In this document: one piece after another, positions 5,315-5,530 of the stretch
How the letters are laid out: every line of letters begins with the position of its first letter
Numbering within the stretch: position 1 is the stretch's first letter
Source: an archaeon
GTDB lineage: Archaea > Methanobacteriota > Methanobacteria > Methanobacteriales > Methanobacteriaceae
Reading direction: 5' to 3'
NCBI GenBank assembly: GCA_024409145.1
Contig: JAKSUF010000111.1
Coordinates: 1 to 5,530, forward strand
Length of the DNA stretch: 5,530 bases
Program-made: the position numbers and the translations under genes
The notes under the pieces: generated by a model
Told to the model about the DNA's origin: nothing
The model's database searches: none
What the model saw: only the letters and a program-made list of their open reading frames with translations

Positions 5315-5530
5315 CTAAGTTTTATGTGCTGTAATTATAGTATAACTACTTGCATTAACTGTTATTATTGAACCATCAATGGTTACATACCAATTTTTAC
5401 CTTTTCTTTCAATTTTAGCATCAGTTGATTTTATTTTTTCTATACAATAATCTACTACATCATCAACATCAATATCTAAATTTTTTTTAATTCTTCCAAT
5501 TCCTAATTCTGTTGTATGGATTTTATCTAA
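5315..5530 (-). CDS. DUF3781-like protein, C-terminal 71 residues (5' end outside window)
   Basis: An open frame entering from the right edge and ending at TAG (5315-5317). It encodes 71 residues beginning LDKIHTTELGIGRIKKNL, then DVDDVVDYCIEKI, then ERKGKNWYVTIDGSIITVNA and finally YTIITAHK. I recognise this as the pattern of the small DUF3781 family (HTT.LG..RIKKNL, KNWY.TIDG..ITVNA.SYTIITAHK), which has no established function. Family members are short (roughly 80-90 residues, from memory), so only the first few residues should be missing. Mixed alpha/beta, no membrane segment, and codon use like its neighbours. It is convergent with the TIM-barrel gene, with no terminator hairpin between. 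The start is not visible. Confidence 0.8.
   Translation of the reverse strand, partial: LDKIHTTELGIGRIKKNLDIDVDDVVDYCIEKIKSTDAKIERKGKNWYVTIDGSIITVNASSYTIITAHKT

Noticed and set aside
1..5530. Insertion sequences, tRNA or rRNA genes
   Set aside because: No transposase motifs, terminal inverted repeats with target duplications, or tRNA arm patterns were seen on either strand.

Overview
The window is very AT-rich and looks archaeal, most likely a methanogen of the Methanobacteriales (Methanobrevibacter- or Methanosphaera-like). That placement rests on base composition, AGGAGAT/GAGGT-type ribosome binding sites, an archaeal TATA box (TTTATATAAG) upstream of the main operon, and the style of the secreted PQQ-like propeller protein. 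It is an inference. A low-GC Firmicute is the main alternative, since PadR/ABC-2 operons and DUF3781 proteins are common there.

Positions 4232 down to 13 (minus strand) hold one apparent operon. In transcription order it encodes a PadR-family repressor (3813-4232), a DrrA-type ABC ATPase with an unusual repeat-bearing linker (2553-3707), a previously uncalled 27-residue small ORF (2440-2523), a single ABC-2 permease (1268-2440), and a secreted, C-terminally membrane-anchored eight-blade PQQ-like propeller (13-1257). Junctions in the second half are tight. The small ORF's stop overlaps the permease start (TAATG), and the permease stop codon overlaps the propeller's Shine-Dalgarno. The likely logic is a PadR-controlled efflux pump: the ATPase and permease export a hydrophobic or toxic compound, PadR senses it and represses the operon, and the propeller sits outside the cell as a possible accessory. 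The substrate is unknown.

Positions 4233-4551 are a divergent intergenic region. It contains two identical perfect dyads (TATGTCA-N5-TGACATA) on either side of a TATA box, which resembles an autoregulatory PadR operator/promoter. Plus-strand gene 4552-5310 encodes a xylose-isomerase-like TIM-barrel protein that keeps a full endonuclease IV-like set of metal ligands. It converges, with a 4-bp gap, on a partial minus-strand gene (5315-5530) that resembles the DUF3781 family.

The exporter operon is rich in short tandem duplications: a perfect 42-bp repeat after padR, an in-frame 18-bp triplet repeat inside the ATPase gene, and a decayed repeat of the ATPase 3' end that supplies the ribosome binding site and start codon of the small ORF.
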